Below, in pieces: positions 17,096 through 26,331 of a DNA stretch of 64,000 nucleotides; position 1 is the stretch's first letter, and each line of letters opens with the position of its first letter. Both the position numbers and the translations under genes were made by a program. The notes under the pieces were generated by a model. The model saw nothing but the letters and a program-made list of their open reading frames with translations, was not told the origin of the DNA and searched no databases. The stretch is from the NCBI RefSeq assembly GCF_038049925.1, contig NZ_CP145809.1:248001-312000 (forward strand), in the 5' to 3' direction. This DNA is from Georgenia sp. M64. GTDB taxonomy: Bacteria > Actinomycetota > Actinomycetes > Actinomycetales > Actinomycetaceae.

Positions 17096-18445
17096 CTACC
17101 CCAGTCCCTGGATCGCGGTCGCCACCTGCCGGTGCCGGCGCAGGACGTCCTCGAGCCCGCCCAGGCGCAGCTCGCCCTGCCGCACCAGCTCCCGGCCGCC
17201 GACGAAGGAGGACCAGGCCCGCGACGGCCCCGTCCGCAGCCAGGCCTCCACCGGGTCGGTCAGTGCTCCCGCGAGGGTGAGCGGGGAGGACTCCCACACG
17301 ACGACGTCGGCGCAGGCGCCCGGACGCAGGTGCCCGATCTCGTCGTCCCAGCCGAGGTTCCGGGCCCCGCCGCGGGTGGCCATCGAGAGCGCGTCGCGGG
17401 CCGTCATCGACCCCGGACCGTGCCGGTACCGGCCCAGCAGCAGCGCGCCGCGGGTCTCCAGCCACATCGACGCCGCGTCGTTCGAGGCCGAGCCGTCGCA
17501 GCCCAGCCCGACCGCCATGCCGAGCCCGCGCAGCGCCATCGCGTCGGCGGTGTCGCCGGCGAGGATCATGTTCGAGCTCGGGCACTGGGTGGCAGAGACC
17601 CCGGCGTCGGCCAGGCGCCGGTTCTCCGCCTCGGAGCCGTAGACGTAGTGCGCGACCCACGACCGCGGCGACGCCCACCCGACCCGCTCGAAGTACTCCA
17701 CCGGCCGGCAGCCGTAGACCTCCTGGCTGTAGACGTCCTCGTCGCGGTCCTCCGCGAGGTGGGTGTGCAGCCGCACGTCGTGCTGCTCGGCGAGCTCGGC
17801 GGTGGAGCGCATGATGCTCTCGGAGACCGAGAACATCGAGCACGGCGCCAGCGCCACCCGGGTGAGGGAGCCGGGGGACGGGTCGTGGTAGCGGGCGACG
17901 AGCCGCTCGCTGTCGGCGAGGATCGTCTCCTCGTCCTGGACGACCTCGCGCGGCGGCAGCCCGCCGTCGTCGACGGAGCGCGTCATCGAGCCGCGGGTGG
18001 CCATGAACCGGAAGCCGATCTCGCGTGCGGCAGCCACCTGGGCGTCGATGAGGTTGGGTCGCGGGTGGACGTACAGGTGGTCCGACGACGTCGTGCACCC
18101 GCCGAGGAGCAGCTCGGCGATCCCGACGTAGGTGGACAGGTGCACCGCCTCCTCGTCCAGCCGCGCCCACAGCGGGTAGAGCGTGGTGAGCCACTGGAAG
18201 AGGGAGCCGTTGATCGCGGGGGCGTAGGCGCGGGTGAGGTTCTGGTACATGTGGTGGTGGGTGTTGACCAGACCCGGCGTGAGGAGCCGGCCGGCGGCGT
18301 CGACGCGGTGCGTCGCCGTCGGCTGGGGGTCGCCCGGCCCGCCGACGGCGTGCACGCGCCCGCCGTCGAGCGCGACCCACCCGCCCGGGATCTCCCAGCC
18401 CTCGTCGACGACCACGTGGGCGTCGTGGATGACGGTCTCGACCAT
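17096..18445 (-). CDS. 8-oxoguanine deaminase-like amidohydrolase
   Basis: Encodes 449 aa from ATG 18445 (GGAGG upstream); the 26-codon upstream extension is rejected. Metal-dependent amidohydrolase motifs appear in order: PGLVNTHHHMYQNLTRAYAPA (HxH), RLHTHLAEDRDE, WVAHYVYGSE and VGLGCDGSASNDAASMW. The HHHMYQNLTRA and GCTTSSDHLYVHP segments are typical of the TrzA/AtzA-related enzymes annotated as 8-oxoguanine deaminase, which hydrolyse an exocyclic amine on a purine-like ring in the cytoplasm. The precise substrate would need assay. Monocistronic and convergent with the preceding gene. Confidence 0.85.
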   Translation of the reverse strand: MVETVIHDAHVVVDEGWEIPGGWVALDGGRVHAVGGPGDPQPTATHRVDAAGRLLTPGLVNTHHHMYQNLTRAYAPAINGSLFQWLTTLYPLWARLDEEAVHLSTYVGIAELLLGGCTTSSDHLYVHPRPNLIDAQVAAAREIGFRFMATRGSMTRSVDDGGLPPREVVQDEETILADSERLVARYHDPSPGSLTRVALAPCSMFSVSESIMRSTAELAEQHDVRLHTHLAEDRDEDVYSQEVYGCRPVEYFERVGWASPRSWVAHYVYGSEAENRRLADAGVSATQCPSSNMILAGDTADAMALRGLGMAVGLGCDGSASNDAASMWLETRGALLLGRYRHGPGSMTARDALSMATRGGARNLGWDDEIGHLRPGACADVVVWESSPLTLAGALTDPVEAWLRTGPSRAWSSFVGGRELVRQGELRLGGLEDVLRRHRQVATAIQGLG

Positions 18446-18589
18446 GGCGGGCCTCCGGGCGAGCATCGCCCTCGCGGGGCGGTCGTCCCTGTCCCGGGTT
18501 CTGCTCGAGGCCCGGATCGTCACCGCTGCGCGGACGGGAAGCTGTTTCCCAACCTAGCGGGCGGCGGCGACGGCGGCGAGACTCGTCCC

Positions 18590-19666
18590 ATGAGCGACGA
18601 GGCCTGGGTGCTGCACGTCGACCTCGACCAGTTCATCGCCGCGGTCGAGGTGCTGCGCCGCCCCGAGCTCGCCGGGCTGCCGGTCATCGTCGGCGGCCGC
18701 GGCGACCCCACCGAGCGGGCCGTCGTGTCCACCGCCTCCTACGAGGCCCGCGCGTTCGGCGTGGGGTCGGGCATGCCACTCAAGGTGGCGGTCCGCAAGG
18801 TTCCCGACGCGATCGTCCTGCCGGTGGACGCGCCCGCCTACGAGGAGGTCTCGGAGCGGGTGATGACCGCCCTGCGCGGGCTCGGCGCCGTCGTGGAGGT
18901 CCTCGGCTGGGACGAGGCCTTCCTCGGCGCCCGGACCGACGACCCCGAGGCCCTGGCCCGGCGCGCCCAGGAGGTGGTGCTCGACGCGACGGGTCTGCAC
19001 TGCTCGGTCGGCATCGGCGACAACAAGGTCCGCGCGAAGATCGCGACGACGTTCGGCAAGCCGGCCGGGATCTTCCGGCTGACCGCCGAGAGCTGGGCCG
19101 AGGTCATGGGTGAGCGGCCCACCATCGACCTGTGGGGGGTGGGGTCCAAGGTCTCCCGCCGCCTCGCCGCGCTCGGCATCCTCACCGTGGACCAGCTCGC
19201 CGCCGCACCGGTGGAGGTGCTCACCGGCGAGTTCGGGCCCCGGATGGGCGTGTGGTACTCCGAGCTCGGCCGGGGGGTCGGGCCCGCGGTGGTCGACGAC
19301 TCGCCCTGGGTCGCCCGCGGCCACAGCCGCGAGACGACGTTCCAGCACAACCTCACGACGCCGGAGGAGGTCACCTCCGCCGTGCGCGTGCTCGCCGAAC
19401 AGGCCGCCGACGACGCCGCCGCCGAGGGGCGGGCCGTCACCCGGGTCACGCTCAAGGTCCGCTACGCCCCGTTCGAGACCCGCACCCGCAGCCACAAGCT
19501 GGCGGCCCCGACATCGGGGCGCGACGACGTCGTCGCCGCGGCGCTGGAGCTCGCCGAGGGGCTCGACCACGACCGCGAGGTCCGCCTCCTCGGGGTGCGC
19601 GCGGAGATGGTCATGCCCGACGGCGGGGACCCGGTCGAGCGGACCCCGGTGCGCGGGCGGCTGTGA
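18590..19666 (+). CDS. dinB: Y-family DNA polymerase, DinB-type
   Basis: Encodes 358 aa from ATG 18590. It starts WVLHVDLDQFIAAVEVLRRPEL (palm metal site), continues with the STASYEARAFGVGSGMPL finger segment, and has the catalytic pair in VLGWDEAFLG, where most family members read SIDEAYLD. Asp and Glu are kept but the preceding Ser is Trp-shifted and the last Asp is Gly. A little-finger domain occupies the last third. This short form resembles the mycobacterial DinB2/Rv3056 type rather than long DnaE-associated ImuB. I see no GAAC-N4-GTTC LexA box upstream. Confidence 0.88.
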   Translation: MSDEAWVLHVDLDQFIAAVEVLRRPELAGLPVIVGGRGDPTERAVVSTASYEARAFGVGSGMPLKVAVRKVPDAIVLPVDAPAYEEVSERVMTALRGLGAVVEVLGWDEAFLGARTDDPEALARRAQEVVLDATGLHCSVGIGDNKVRAKIATTFGKPAGIFRLTAESWAEVMGERPTIDLWGVGSKVSRRLAALGILTVDQLAAAPVEVLTGEFGPRMGVWYSELGRGVGPAVVDDSPWVARGHSRETTFQHNLTTPEEVTSAVRVLAEQAADDAAAEGRAVTRVTLKVRYAPFETRTRSHKLAAPTSGRDDVVAAALELAEGLDHDREVRLLGVRAEMVMPDGGDPVERTPVRGRL

Positions 19667-19669
19667 CCG

Positions 19670-19685
19670 GCGGGCTCTCACCCGC
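19670..19685. terminator. Short hairpin after dinB
   Basis: GCGGG (19670-19674) pairs with CCCGC (19681-19685) over a 6-nt loop immediately after the dinB stop. Five base pairs only, so a weak call. Confidence 0.25.
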
Positions 19686-19784
19686 GACTCAGGCCCCGAA
19701 CGGGTGGGCGCCTCCGCGCCCGGATCGTCACGCTTCGGGCGAATTCGCTGTCCCGAGGTCCGTGACCACCCCCACACTGGTCCG

Positions 19785-20816
19785 GTGTCCATCATCACCG
19801 CTCAGGGCGTCGTCAAGCACTACGGCAAGGTCAAGGCGCTCGACGGGCTGGACCTCACGGTCGAGCGCGGCACCGTCATGGGTCTGCTCGGGCCCAACGG
19901 CGCCGGCAAGACCACCGCCGTCCGCGTCCTGACCACCCTCCTGCGGCCCGACGCCGGCACGGCGAGCGTGGGCGGGCTCGACGTCGTGTCCGACGCCCGG
20001 GCCCTGCGCGAGCGCATCGGCGTCTCGGGCCAGTACGCCGCCGTCGACGAGAACCTCACCGGCTTCGAGAACCTCGACATGGTCGGCCGGCTCTACCACC
20101 TCGGCATCCGTCGCTCGCGCGCGCGGGCGTGGGAGCTCCTCGAGCGCTTCGACCTCACCGATGCCGCCAAGCGCCCGGTCAAGGGCTACTCCGGCGGCAT
20201 GCGACGCCGGCTCGACCTCGCCGGGGCGCTCGTCGCCGCGCCGGAGGTCCTCTTCCTCGACGAGCCGACGACCGGGCTGGACCCGCGCAGCCGCCTGGGC
20301 ATGTGGGAGATCATCGCCGAGCTCGTCTCGGGTGGCACGACCCTGCTGCTCACCACCCAGTACCTCGAGGAGGCGGACCGTCTCGCGGACCGCATCGCCG
20401 TCATCGACCAGGGGCGGGTCATCGCCGAGGGCACCTCCGACGAGCTCAAGGCCCAGGTCGGCGGCGAGCGCATCGAGGTCACGGTCGCGCACGAGGCGGA
20501 CCTGCCCGCCGCCCGGTCGGCCCTGGCGGGCGTCGCCGTGGGTGAGGTCGCCACCGAGGAGCACACCCGGTCGCTCACCGCGGCGTCCGACGGCGGCGCC
20601 GCGACCCTCGTCGCCGCGGTGCGGGCGCTGGACGAGGCGGGCATCGAGGTGCAGGACGTCGGCATGCGCCGGCCCACGCTCGACGACGTCTTCCTCACCC
20701 TCACCGGGCACCACAGCGAGAGGGCCGCGGCCGGCCCCTCGTCCACCACCACGAGCGACCCGCCGCCGACCGCGGCGCCCGGACCCGCCGACGCGACCTC
20801 CGGAGGACGGTCATGA
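19785..20816 (+). CDS. DrrA-like ABC exporter ATPase
   Basis: Encodes 343 aa from GTG 19785 (MSIITAQGVVKHYGKVKALDGLDL). Walker A GPNGAGKTT, signature YSGGMRRRLDLAGALVAAPEVLFLDEPTTGLDP and the region SGQYAAVDENLTGFENLDMVGRLYHL are characteristic of the daunorubicin-resistance DrrA subfamily. A C-terminal domain ends MRRPTLDDVFLTLTG, then a Ser/Thr/Pro-rich tail. No ribosome binding site is apparent. It pairs with the permease that starts in the ATGA overlap. Substrate unknown; the gene name drrA would imply drug export that I cannot show. Confidence 0.9.
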   Translation: MSIITAQGVVKHYGKVKALDGLDLTVERGTVMGLLGPNGAGKTTAVRVLTTLLRPDAGTASVGGLDVVSDARALRERIGVSGQYAAVDENLTGFENLDMVGRLYHLGIRRSRARAWELLERFDLTDAAKRPVKGYSGGMRRRLDLAGALVAAPEVLFLDEPTTGLDPRSRLGMWEIIAELVSGGTTLLLTTQYLEEADRLADRIAVIDQGRVIAEGTSDELKAQVGGERIEVTVAHEADLPAARSALAGVAVGEVATEEHTRSLTAASDGGAATLVAAVRALDEAGIEVQDVGMRRPTLDDVFLTLTGHHSERAAAGPSSTTTSDPPPTAAPGPADATSGGRS

Positions 20817-21634
20817 CGAGCCTGACCCACGCGTTCGTCGACGGGTGGACCGTCACCAGGCGCAACCTCATCACGATCAAGCGGGTTCCCGACCTCCTCG
20901 TCGGCTCCCTGATCGCCCCGATCATGTTCGTGCTGCTGTTCGCGTACGTCTTCGGCGGGTCCATCTCGTTCCCCGGTGGTGCCGACGTCGACCCCGCCAC
21001 CTACCGAGAGTTCCTCATCGCCGGCATCTTCGCCCAGACGGTGATCTTCGGTGCCACGATCACCGGTTCGGGCATGGCGCAGGACCTCAAGACCGGCATC
21101 ATCGACCGGTTCCGGTCTCTGCCCATGGCGCCGTCGGCGGTGCTGGTGGGGCGGACCAACGCCGACGTCGTCAACAACGTCCTCACCGTGGTGATCATGA
21201 GCCTGACCGGGCTCGTGGTGGGCTGGCGGATCAGCGCGTCGGTGGCCGAGGCGGCCCTGGGATACCTGCTCATGCTCTGGTTCGCGTACTGCATCAGCTG
21301 GCTCATGGCCTACGTCGGGCTGCTCGTGCGCACCCCGGAGGTGTTCAACAACGCGGTCTTCGTCGTGATCTTCCCGCTGACGTTCCTCGCCAACACCTTC
21401 GTCCCGTCGGAGAACCTCCCCGGGGCGCTGCAGACCTTCGCCGAGTGGAACCCGGTCTCGTCGGTGACGCAGGCCGCCCGCGAGCTGTTCGGCAACGTCG
21501 TGCCCGGCACCCCGCCGCCGGACGCCTGGCCGCTGCAGAACCCGGTGCTCTACACGTTCCTGTGGGGCGCGGTCCTGCTGGTGATCTTCGTGCCGCTGAC
21601 CGTGCGGCAGTACCAGCGGGCCGCGGCCCGCTGA
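20813..21634 (+). CDS. DrrB-like ABC exporter permease
   Basis: Encodes 273 aa; ATG 20813 overlaps the ATPase stop. It has six membrane segments and the ABC2_membrane pattern of DrrB: RRNLITIKRVPDLLVGSLIAPIMFVLLFAYVFGG at the start, GIIDRFRSLPMAPSAVLVGRT in the cytoplasmic loop and FPLTFLANTFVPSENLPG late in the protein. It forms the channel of the exporter with the preceding ATPase. It converges on the DUF3105 gene with only 19 nt between stops. Confidence 0.9.
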   Translation: MTSLTHAFVDGWTVTRRNLITIKRVPDLLVGSLIAPIMFVLLFAYVFGGSISFPGGADVDPATYREFLIAGIFAQTVIFGATITGSGMAQDLKTGIIDRFRSLPMAPSAVLVGRTNADVVNNVLTVVIMSLTGLVVGWRISASVAEAALGYLLMLWFAYCISWLMAYVGLLVRTPEVFNNAVFVVIFPLTFLANTFVPSENLPGALQTFAEWNPVSSVTQAARELFGNVVPGTPPPDAWPLQNPVLYTFLWGAVLLVIFVPLTVRQYQRAAAR

Positions 21635-21653
21635 GCCGGCCAGCTGCGCCCGC

Positions 21654-22298
21654 TCAGCCGACCGGTGTGCCGTTGCCGCCGGAGCAGGAGGCGCCGGGCT
21701 CGGGGGTCTGCTCGCCCTGGAGGTACTTGGTGAGGAAGGTGGGGATGCGGTCGTCCTCGGCGTCGTCGAGCTCGAGCTGCACCCCCCAGGCGGTGAGCAC
21801 CACCGGGGCGGCGAGGTCGGGGTAGGGGCTCATGAGCGCGTAGGCCTCGCCCTCGACCTGGTCCCGGAGCTCGGCGACCTGGTCGGCCGACAGGTCCGGC
21901 CGGTAGGCCACCCAGACGGCGCCGTGCTCGAGCGAGTGCACGGCGTTCTCCGCGGGGACGGGGGAGTCGTAGATGCCGCAGTTCTGCCACACCGGGGCGT
22001 GGTCGCCGCCGAGCGGGGGCAGGGCCGACGGCGCGATCGTGGCCTCGACGTGCTCGGCTGACAACCCGGTCGTCTCCTCGACCTCCGGGATCGGCTGCGC
22101 GGCGGCCTCGACCACCCTGGCCTGCTCGCTCCGTGCGTCCAGGATGACCGCGGTGGTCGCGCCGGCGAGGGCGAGCACGGTCACCCCGACCGCGCCCACC
22201 GTGATGACGCGGCGTCGTCGTTCCCGGCGGTCGTGCTCGGCGCGCACGGCCGCCATCCGGGCGGTGCGCTCCTCGTGCCGCTCTTTGCTGGTGCTCAC
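21654..22298 (-). CDS. DUF3105 family membrane-anchored protein
   Basis: Encodes 214 aa from GTG 22298 (GGAGAG upstream). A basic N-terminus (KERHEERTARMAAVRAEHDRRERRRR) precedes one transmembrane helix (residues about 31-52); the rest is predicted extracytoplasmic. The segments WQNCGIYDSPVPAENAVHSLEHGAVWVAYRPDL and LTAWGVQLELDD define DUF3105, a widespread actinobacterial family of unknown function often next to DUF305/copper genes, absent here. His residues in HSLEHG suggest a metal site. A Cys-containing tail closes the protein. Confidence 0.88.
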   Translation of the reverse strand: MSTSKERHEERTARMAAVRAEHDRRERRRRVITVGAVGVTVLALAGATTAVILDARSEQARVVEAAAQPIPEVEETTGLSAEHVEATIAPSALPPLGGDHAPVWQNCGIYDSPVPAENAVHSLEHGAVWVAYRPDLSADQVAELRDQVEGEAYALMSPYPDLAAPVVLTAWGVQLELDDAEDDRIPTFLTKYLQGEQTPEPGASCSGGNGTPVG

Positions 22299-22566
22299 TG
22301 CTCTCCGTCGCGTCGGGGTGCCCGGCGGCGCGACCGTCGTCGCTCGTCCGGGAGTGCACCCAGCGTAGGCGCGTCGTCCGGACGCCGTGCCTTCCGGGGC
22401 CGGATCTTGACCGAACGTTCATGGGCCCGTCACCCGACCACCCCACCTGCGACGTCACGAACCGGTTACCGACGGGCAACACAGCGAAATAGGCGAGTAA
22501 CCCCTCGGTATCCCCGGATCTGTACACCTCTCCTCACCAGCACCACACCGACCTCGGGAGACAGAC

Positions 22567-23871
22567 GTGACAGAGACATCGATGGACCGGCGCACCACCT
22601 TGCTGACCCGCGCGCTCGCGCCGGTCCTCGCCGCCGGTGTGACGGCGGCGGTCGTGGCCGGGGCGATCGGCGCGCCCCCCGCGGCCGTCCCGGCGGCCGT
22701 CCACGCGACGGCGGGAGTCGTGGAGCCGGCGTCGATCCAGAGCGCGGCCTACACCACGGCCGTCAGCACGGCGAGGTCCACGACGCCCACGGTCACCGTC
22801 ATCGGGACCGGCGGCACGATCTCGGCGATCGCGGACTCGCGGAGCAGCTTCACGAGCTACCGGTCCGGCCGGATCGCCATCGAGGACCTCGTGGCGCAGA
22901 TCAGCCCGGAGATCGGCGAGGTGGCCGACGTCGAGACGATCCAGTTCGGCAACAGCGGCTCCAGCGGCTACACGATCGCCCAGTTCCACGAGCTCACCGC
23001 CGTGGTGGAGGAGGCGCTGGAGACCTCCGACGGCGTCGTCGTCACGAGCGGCACGGACACGATGGAGGAGTTCGCCTACTGGCTCGACCTCACCGTCCAG
23101 AGCCGCAAGCCGGTCGTCACCACCGGTGCCATGCGTCCGTGGGGCGCGCTCGACGAGAACGGTGAGCAGGTGCAGGTCTTCGGCACCGACGGGCCGGCGA
23201 ACCTCTACAACGCGATCAAGCTGGCGGCGAGCCAGGCCACCTACTGCTACGGCACGGTCCTCATGCTCAACGAGGAGTTCCACGCCGCCCGCGACGTCAC
23301 CAAGACCAGCTCGTACCGCGCGGACACCTTCCAGTCGCGGGAGTTCGGTGTGCTCGGCTGGATCGACGGCGACAACATCAAGGTCGGCCGCGCCCCGGCG
23401 CGGGTCGAGACGTGCGACAACCCCGAGCGCTGGGCGACGCCGTTCGACCTGAGCACGATCGAGGCGAGCGACCTCCCGCGCACCGAGGTCGTCTGGGGCT
23501 ACCAGGAGGCCGGCGGCGAGGCCATCACCGCCTTCGCCGAGGCCGGGGTCGAGGGCATCGTCACCGCGGGTACGGGTGCCGGCGGGATCAGCTCCGCCCA
23601 GCGGGCCGCACGCACGGCGGCCGTCGCGGACGGCGTGACGTTCGTGAGCACGACCCGGACCGGCTCGGGCTCGGTGTACGGCGGCGGTGAGGGTGTCATC
23701 GCCGGTGACGACCTGATCCCGCAGAAGGCCAGGCTGCTGCTCCTGCTCAGCCTCGCCTTCGCCCCGGAGGACCCGGCGCAGGTCCAGGAGTGGGTGACCA
23801 CCCTGGGGAACCCGGAGTTCGAGACGACGGCGCCGGTGGCCGGCACGGCGCCCGGCCAGGGCAAGGCCTGA
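22567..23871 (+). CDS. Secreted type II L-asparaginase
   Basis: Encodes 434 aa from GTG 22567 with CGGGAG upstream; ATG 22582 is an alternative. A basic N-terminus and hydrophobic segment (residues about 12-36) suggest a signal peptide. The first catalytic Thr lies in GTGGTIS (Thr84) and the second in TSGTDTMEEFA (Thr163-Asp164), with TTGAMRPW and FGTDGPANLYNAI around the tetramer site, as in bacterial asparaginase II. It would hydrolyse L-asparagine to aspartate and ammonia outside the membrane. It is divergent from the DUF3105 gene with a 268-nt shared promoter region. Confidence 0.92.
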   Translation: MTETSMDRRTTLLTRALAPVLAAGVTAAVVAGAIGAPPAAVPAAVHATAGVVEPASIQSAAYTTAVSTARSTTPTVTVIGTGGTISAIADSRSSFTSYRSGRIAIEDLVAQISPEIGEVADVETIQFGNSGSSGYTIAQFHELTAVVEEALETSDGVVVTSGTDTMEEFAYWLDLTVQSRKPVVTTGAMRPWGALDENGEQVQVFGTDGPANLYNAIKLAASQATYCYGTVLMLNEEFHAARDVTKTSSYRADTFQSREFGVLGWIDGDNIKVGRAPARVETCDNPERWATPFDLSTIEASDLPRTEVVWGYQEAGGEAITAFAEAGVEGIVTAGTGAGGISSAQRAARTAAVADGVTFVSTTRTGSGSVYGGGEGVIAGDDLIPQKARLLLLLSLAFAPEDPAQVQEWVTTLGNPEFETTAPVAGTAPGQGKA

Positions 23872-23921
23872 GACCGAGGGCGGCCCGGTCCCGCTCCGGC
23901 GGGGCACGGGCCGCCCGTCTC
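23870..23921 (+). terminator. Terminator hairpin overlapping the asparaginase stop
   Basis: GGGCGGCCC (23878-23886) pairs with GGGCCGCCC (23908-23916), and an outer GAGAC (23870-23874) pairs with GTCTC (23917-23921), followed by GTTCCCCC. The stem starts inside the TGA stop codon. Confidence 0.75.
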
Positions 23922-23988
23922 GTTCCCCCGCGGGCCGCGGCGGCAACGCGTGCGTAGGGTCGGAGCAGTCCCGACCCGAGGAGAACCC

Positions 23989-24810
23989 GTGCGCACCATC
24001 GTCATCACCGGCGCCAGCGACGGCATCGGCGCCGCCGCGGCCCGCCGGCTCGCTGCCGACGGCGACCAGGTCGTGGTCGTCGGCCGCTCACCGGACAAGA
24101 CGGCGGCCGTGGCCGCCGAGCTCGACGCCCCCTTCCACGTGGCCGACTTCGCCCGCCTCGCCGAGGTGCACAGCCTGGCCGAGCGTCTCGCCGGCGACCA
24201 CGCCCGCATCGACGTCCTCGTCAACAACGCCGGCGGCATCATGGGGGAGCGGGAGCTCACCGAGGACGGGTTCGAGAAGACCCTCCAGGTCAACCACCTC
24301 GCACCCTTCCTCCTCACCAACCTCCTCATGGACCGGCTCCTCACGAGCCGGGCCACGGTCGTCAACACCTCGAGCGTCGCGGCACGTCTCTTCGGCCGGA
24401 TGGACCTCGACGACCTCGACAACCACCGCCGGTACACCCCGGAGAAGGCCTACGGCGACGCCAAGCTCGCCAACATCCTCTTCACCCGGGAGCTGCACCG
24501 GCGCCTCAACGCCCGCGGGCTGGCCGCCGCCGCGTTCCACCCCGGCGGGGTGGCCACGAACTTCGCCGACGGCAGCACGAGCGCCATGCGGCTCGTCTAC
24601 CGCACGCCGCTCCGGCACGTGTTCCTCATGAGTCCCGACCGCGGGGCCCGGACCCTGCTCTGGCTCCTCGCCCACGGCTCGCGGTGGCAGCCGGGGGAGT
24701 ACTACGAGAAGAAGAAGGTCGCCCGCACCAACCCCCAGGCCGACGACGCCGACCTGGCGCGCGGCCTGTGGGAGCGCTCCGCGGAGATGGTGCGGGTTCC
24801 CGCGGTCTGA
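23989..24810 (+). CDS. Short-chain dehydrogenase, retinol-dehydrogenase-like
   Basis: Encodes 273 aa from GTG 23989 (GAGGAG upstream). The Rossmann motif TGASDGIG is at residues 7-14, NNAG at 79-82, and the catalytic pair Tyr155/Lys159 sits in AYGDAKLAN, the pattern of retinol dehydrogenase/WW-oxidoreductase-like SDRs. A TAGGGT (23955-23960) fits a -10 box about 28 nt before the start. It is an NAD(P)-dependent oxidoreductase of unknown substrate. The small basic protein gene follows 59 nt downstream and may be co-transcribed. Confidence 0.88.
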   Translation: MRTIVITGASDGIGAAAARRLAADGDQVVVVGRSPDKTAAVAAELDAPFHVADFARLAEVHSLAERLAGDHARIDVLVNNAGGIMGERELTEDGFEKTLQVNHLAPFLLTNLLMDRLLTSRATVVNTSSVAARLFGRMDLDDLDNHRRYTPEKAYGDAKLANILFTRELHRRLNARGLAAAAFHPGGVATNFADGSTSAMRLVYRTPLRHVFLMSPDRGARTLLWLLAHGSRWQPGEYYEKKKVARTNPQADDADLARGLWERSAEMVRVPAV

Positions 24811-24869
24811 CATACCGTCACCGCACCGCCGGTACGCCAGCGTCCCGGCCCCACCGATCAGGAGGCACC

Positions 24870-25013
24870 ATGGCATTCCTCGGCAGGCTCGCCAAGACCG
24901 GGCTCGCGCTCAAGGCCGCACAGGTCATCAAGCGTGAGGCCTCGAAGCCGCAGAACCAGCGCAAGGCCCGGGAGCTGGTGGCGAAGATCGGCGGCAGGAA
25001 GAAGCGCCGCTGA
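24870..25013 (+). CDS. 47-aa very basic protein
   Basis: ATG 24870 is preceded by AGGAGGCACC, a near-perfect ribosome binding site, which is the main support. The protein (MAFLGRLAKTGLALKAAQVIK...GGRKKRR) carries about 15 Lys/Arg and reads as one amphipathic helix with a basic tail. It could bind nucleic acid or membrane surfaces. No family recognised. Confidence 0.65.
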   Translation: MAFLGRLAKTGLALKAAQVIKREASKPQNQRKARELVAKIGGRKKRR

Positions 25014-25025
25014 CGGCCGCGTCCC

Positions 25026-26249
25026 TCAGCCAGGGACCTCGCCCAGCCCGCCGCCCGGCCGCCTCGGCACGAGGCGCGCGGCGAGGATCCCGCCCGCGCT
25101 GTAGAGGATCGTCGCGGCGAGGACCACGAGCAGCGACGCCGTCCACCCACCGGTCGCCGAGTACAGCGCCCCGGCGACCGGTGGGCCGAGCGTCGCGGCC
25201 AGGTACCCGCCGGTCTGCACGCGGGCGGAGATCGACGCCGTCTCCCGGTCGGTCCGCGTGACCCGGGCGATGATCGAGAAGATCGCGGTGAACCCGCCTC
25301 CCTGCGCGACGCCGCCCACGAAGGACCACAGGACGTAGGCCTCGGGCGCCGCGAGCAGCCCGACCGGCAGGGCGGACCACAGCAGCCCGACGGCGGCGAA
25401 GGGCACCCACGGCGGTGTCCGCGTGGCGAGCACCGGCACCCCGAAGGCGCCCACCACCGCGGCGACCTGGAAGACCGCGGAGATCGCGCCCGCCGCCGAC
25501 CGGTCCAGCCCGGGGCCGTCCGCGAGCAGCGTCGGCAGCCACGCGGTGACCGCGTAGTACGAGAACGCCTGGCCGGCGAACGCGAGCACCAGCCACCAGC
25601 CGATGCGGCTGACGGTGCCCGGCGCCGGCTGGGCCGGTTCTTCCGCCGACGCCGTCCCCGCCGCGGCGCGGCGGCGCCGGGTGAGCAGGAGCCAGAACGC
25701 CATCCCGACGACGGCGAAGCCGCCCCACGCCAGGAGCGCCCAGCGCCAGCCCACCGCCGCGGCGAGCGGCGCGGTGCCCAGGGAGGTGATCATCGAGCCG
25801 ACGTTCAGCGCTGCCGTGTACGTCCCCGTCACCGCGGACGCGTGCCGCCACGGGACGTCACGCCGGATGATCACAGGGACGACGATGTTGCCCACGGTGA
25901 TGGCGACGCCGATGATCGCCGTGCCGATCAGGACGGTCGCCGCGCCCCCGGCGGAGCGCACCGCGGTCCCGAGCAGCACGCCGAGCAGGCCGGTGACGAC
26001 GGCGAGCTCGGGACCCACGCGCCGGATGAGCGACGTGGCCAGCGGCGTGGCGAGGGCGAAGAACAGCACGGGCAGCCCGGTGATGAGACCGGCGACCGTG
26101 GTCGAGAGTCCCACCTCGTCCTGGATCTGCCCGACGACCAGCGCCGGGGCCACGATCGGTCCGCGCAGGTTGAACGCCACCAGCACGATGCCGACCACCA
26201 CCAGCCACGGCAGCGCGTCCCTGACGCGGGCGCTGGGAAAGGACGTCAC
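25026..26249 (-). CDS. MFS transporter, CynX/NimT-like
   Basis: Encodes 407 aa from GTG 26249; no good ribosome binding site, perhaps leaderless. Twelve predicted membrane segments. The start VVGIVLVAFNLRGPIVAPALVVGQIQDEVGLS, with NLRP/NLRG in helix 1, and GLPVLFFALATPLATSLIRRVG in the helix 2-3 loop mark the cyanate/nitroimidazole (CynX/NimT) branch of the major facilitator superfamily. Some members move cyanate or 2-nitroimidazole; the substrate here is unknown and no cyanase gene is nearby. Confidence 0.87.
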   Translation of the reverse strand: MTSFPSARVRDALPWLVVVGIVLVAFNLRGPIVAPALVVGQIQDEVGLSTTVAGLITGLPVLFFALATPLATSLIRRVGPELAVVTGLLGVLLGTAVRSAGGAATVLIGTAIIGVAITVGNIVVPVIIRRDVPWRHASAVTGTYTAALNVGSMITSLGTAPLAAAVGWRWALLAWGGFAVVGMAFWLLLTRRRRAAAGTASAEEPAQPAPGTVSRIGWWLVLAFAGQAFSYYAVTAWLPTLLADGPGLDRSAAGAISAVFQVAAVVGAFGVPVLATRTPPWVPFAAVGLLWSALPVGLLAAPEAYVLWSFVGGVAQGGGFTAIFSIIARVTRTDRETASISARVQTGGYLAATLGPPVAGALYSATGGWTASLLVVLAATILYSAGGILAARLVPRRPGGGLGEVPG

Positions 26250-26319
26250 CGACGTGATCGTAGGACGGCGGCACGCAGCGGACCTCCTCCGTCCAGAACC
26301 GGGCCGCCCGCCCGGTGGG

Positions 26320-26325
26320 TAGTGT
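26320..26325 (+). promoter_or_regulatory. Putative -10 box of a leaderless sppA transcript
   Basis: TAGTGT lies 6 nt before the ATG at 26332, with no ribosome binding site between them. This is the usual geometry of actinobacterial leaderless promoters, where transcription starts at the A of ATG. Confidence 0.45.
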
Positions 26326-26331
26326 CAGGAC

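Noticed and set aside
18446-18589. LexA-controlled SOS box in front of dinB
   Set aside because: No GAAC-N4-GTTC-like palindrome is present in the shared promoter region.
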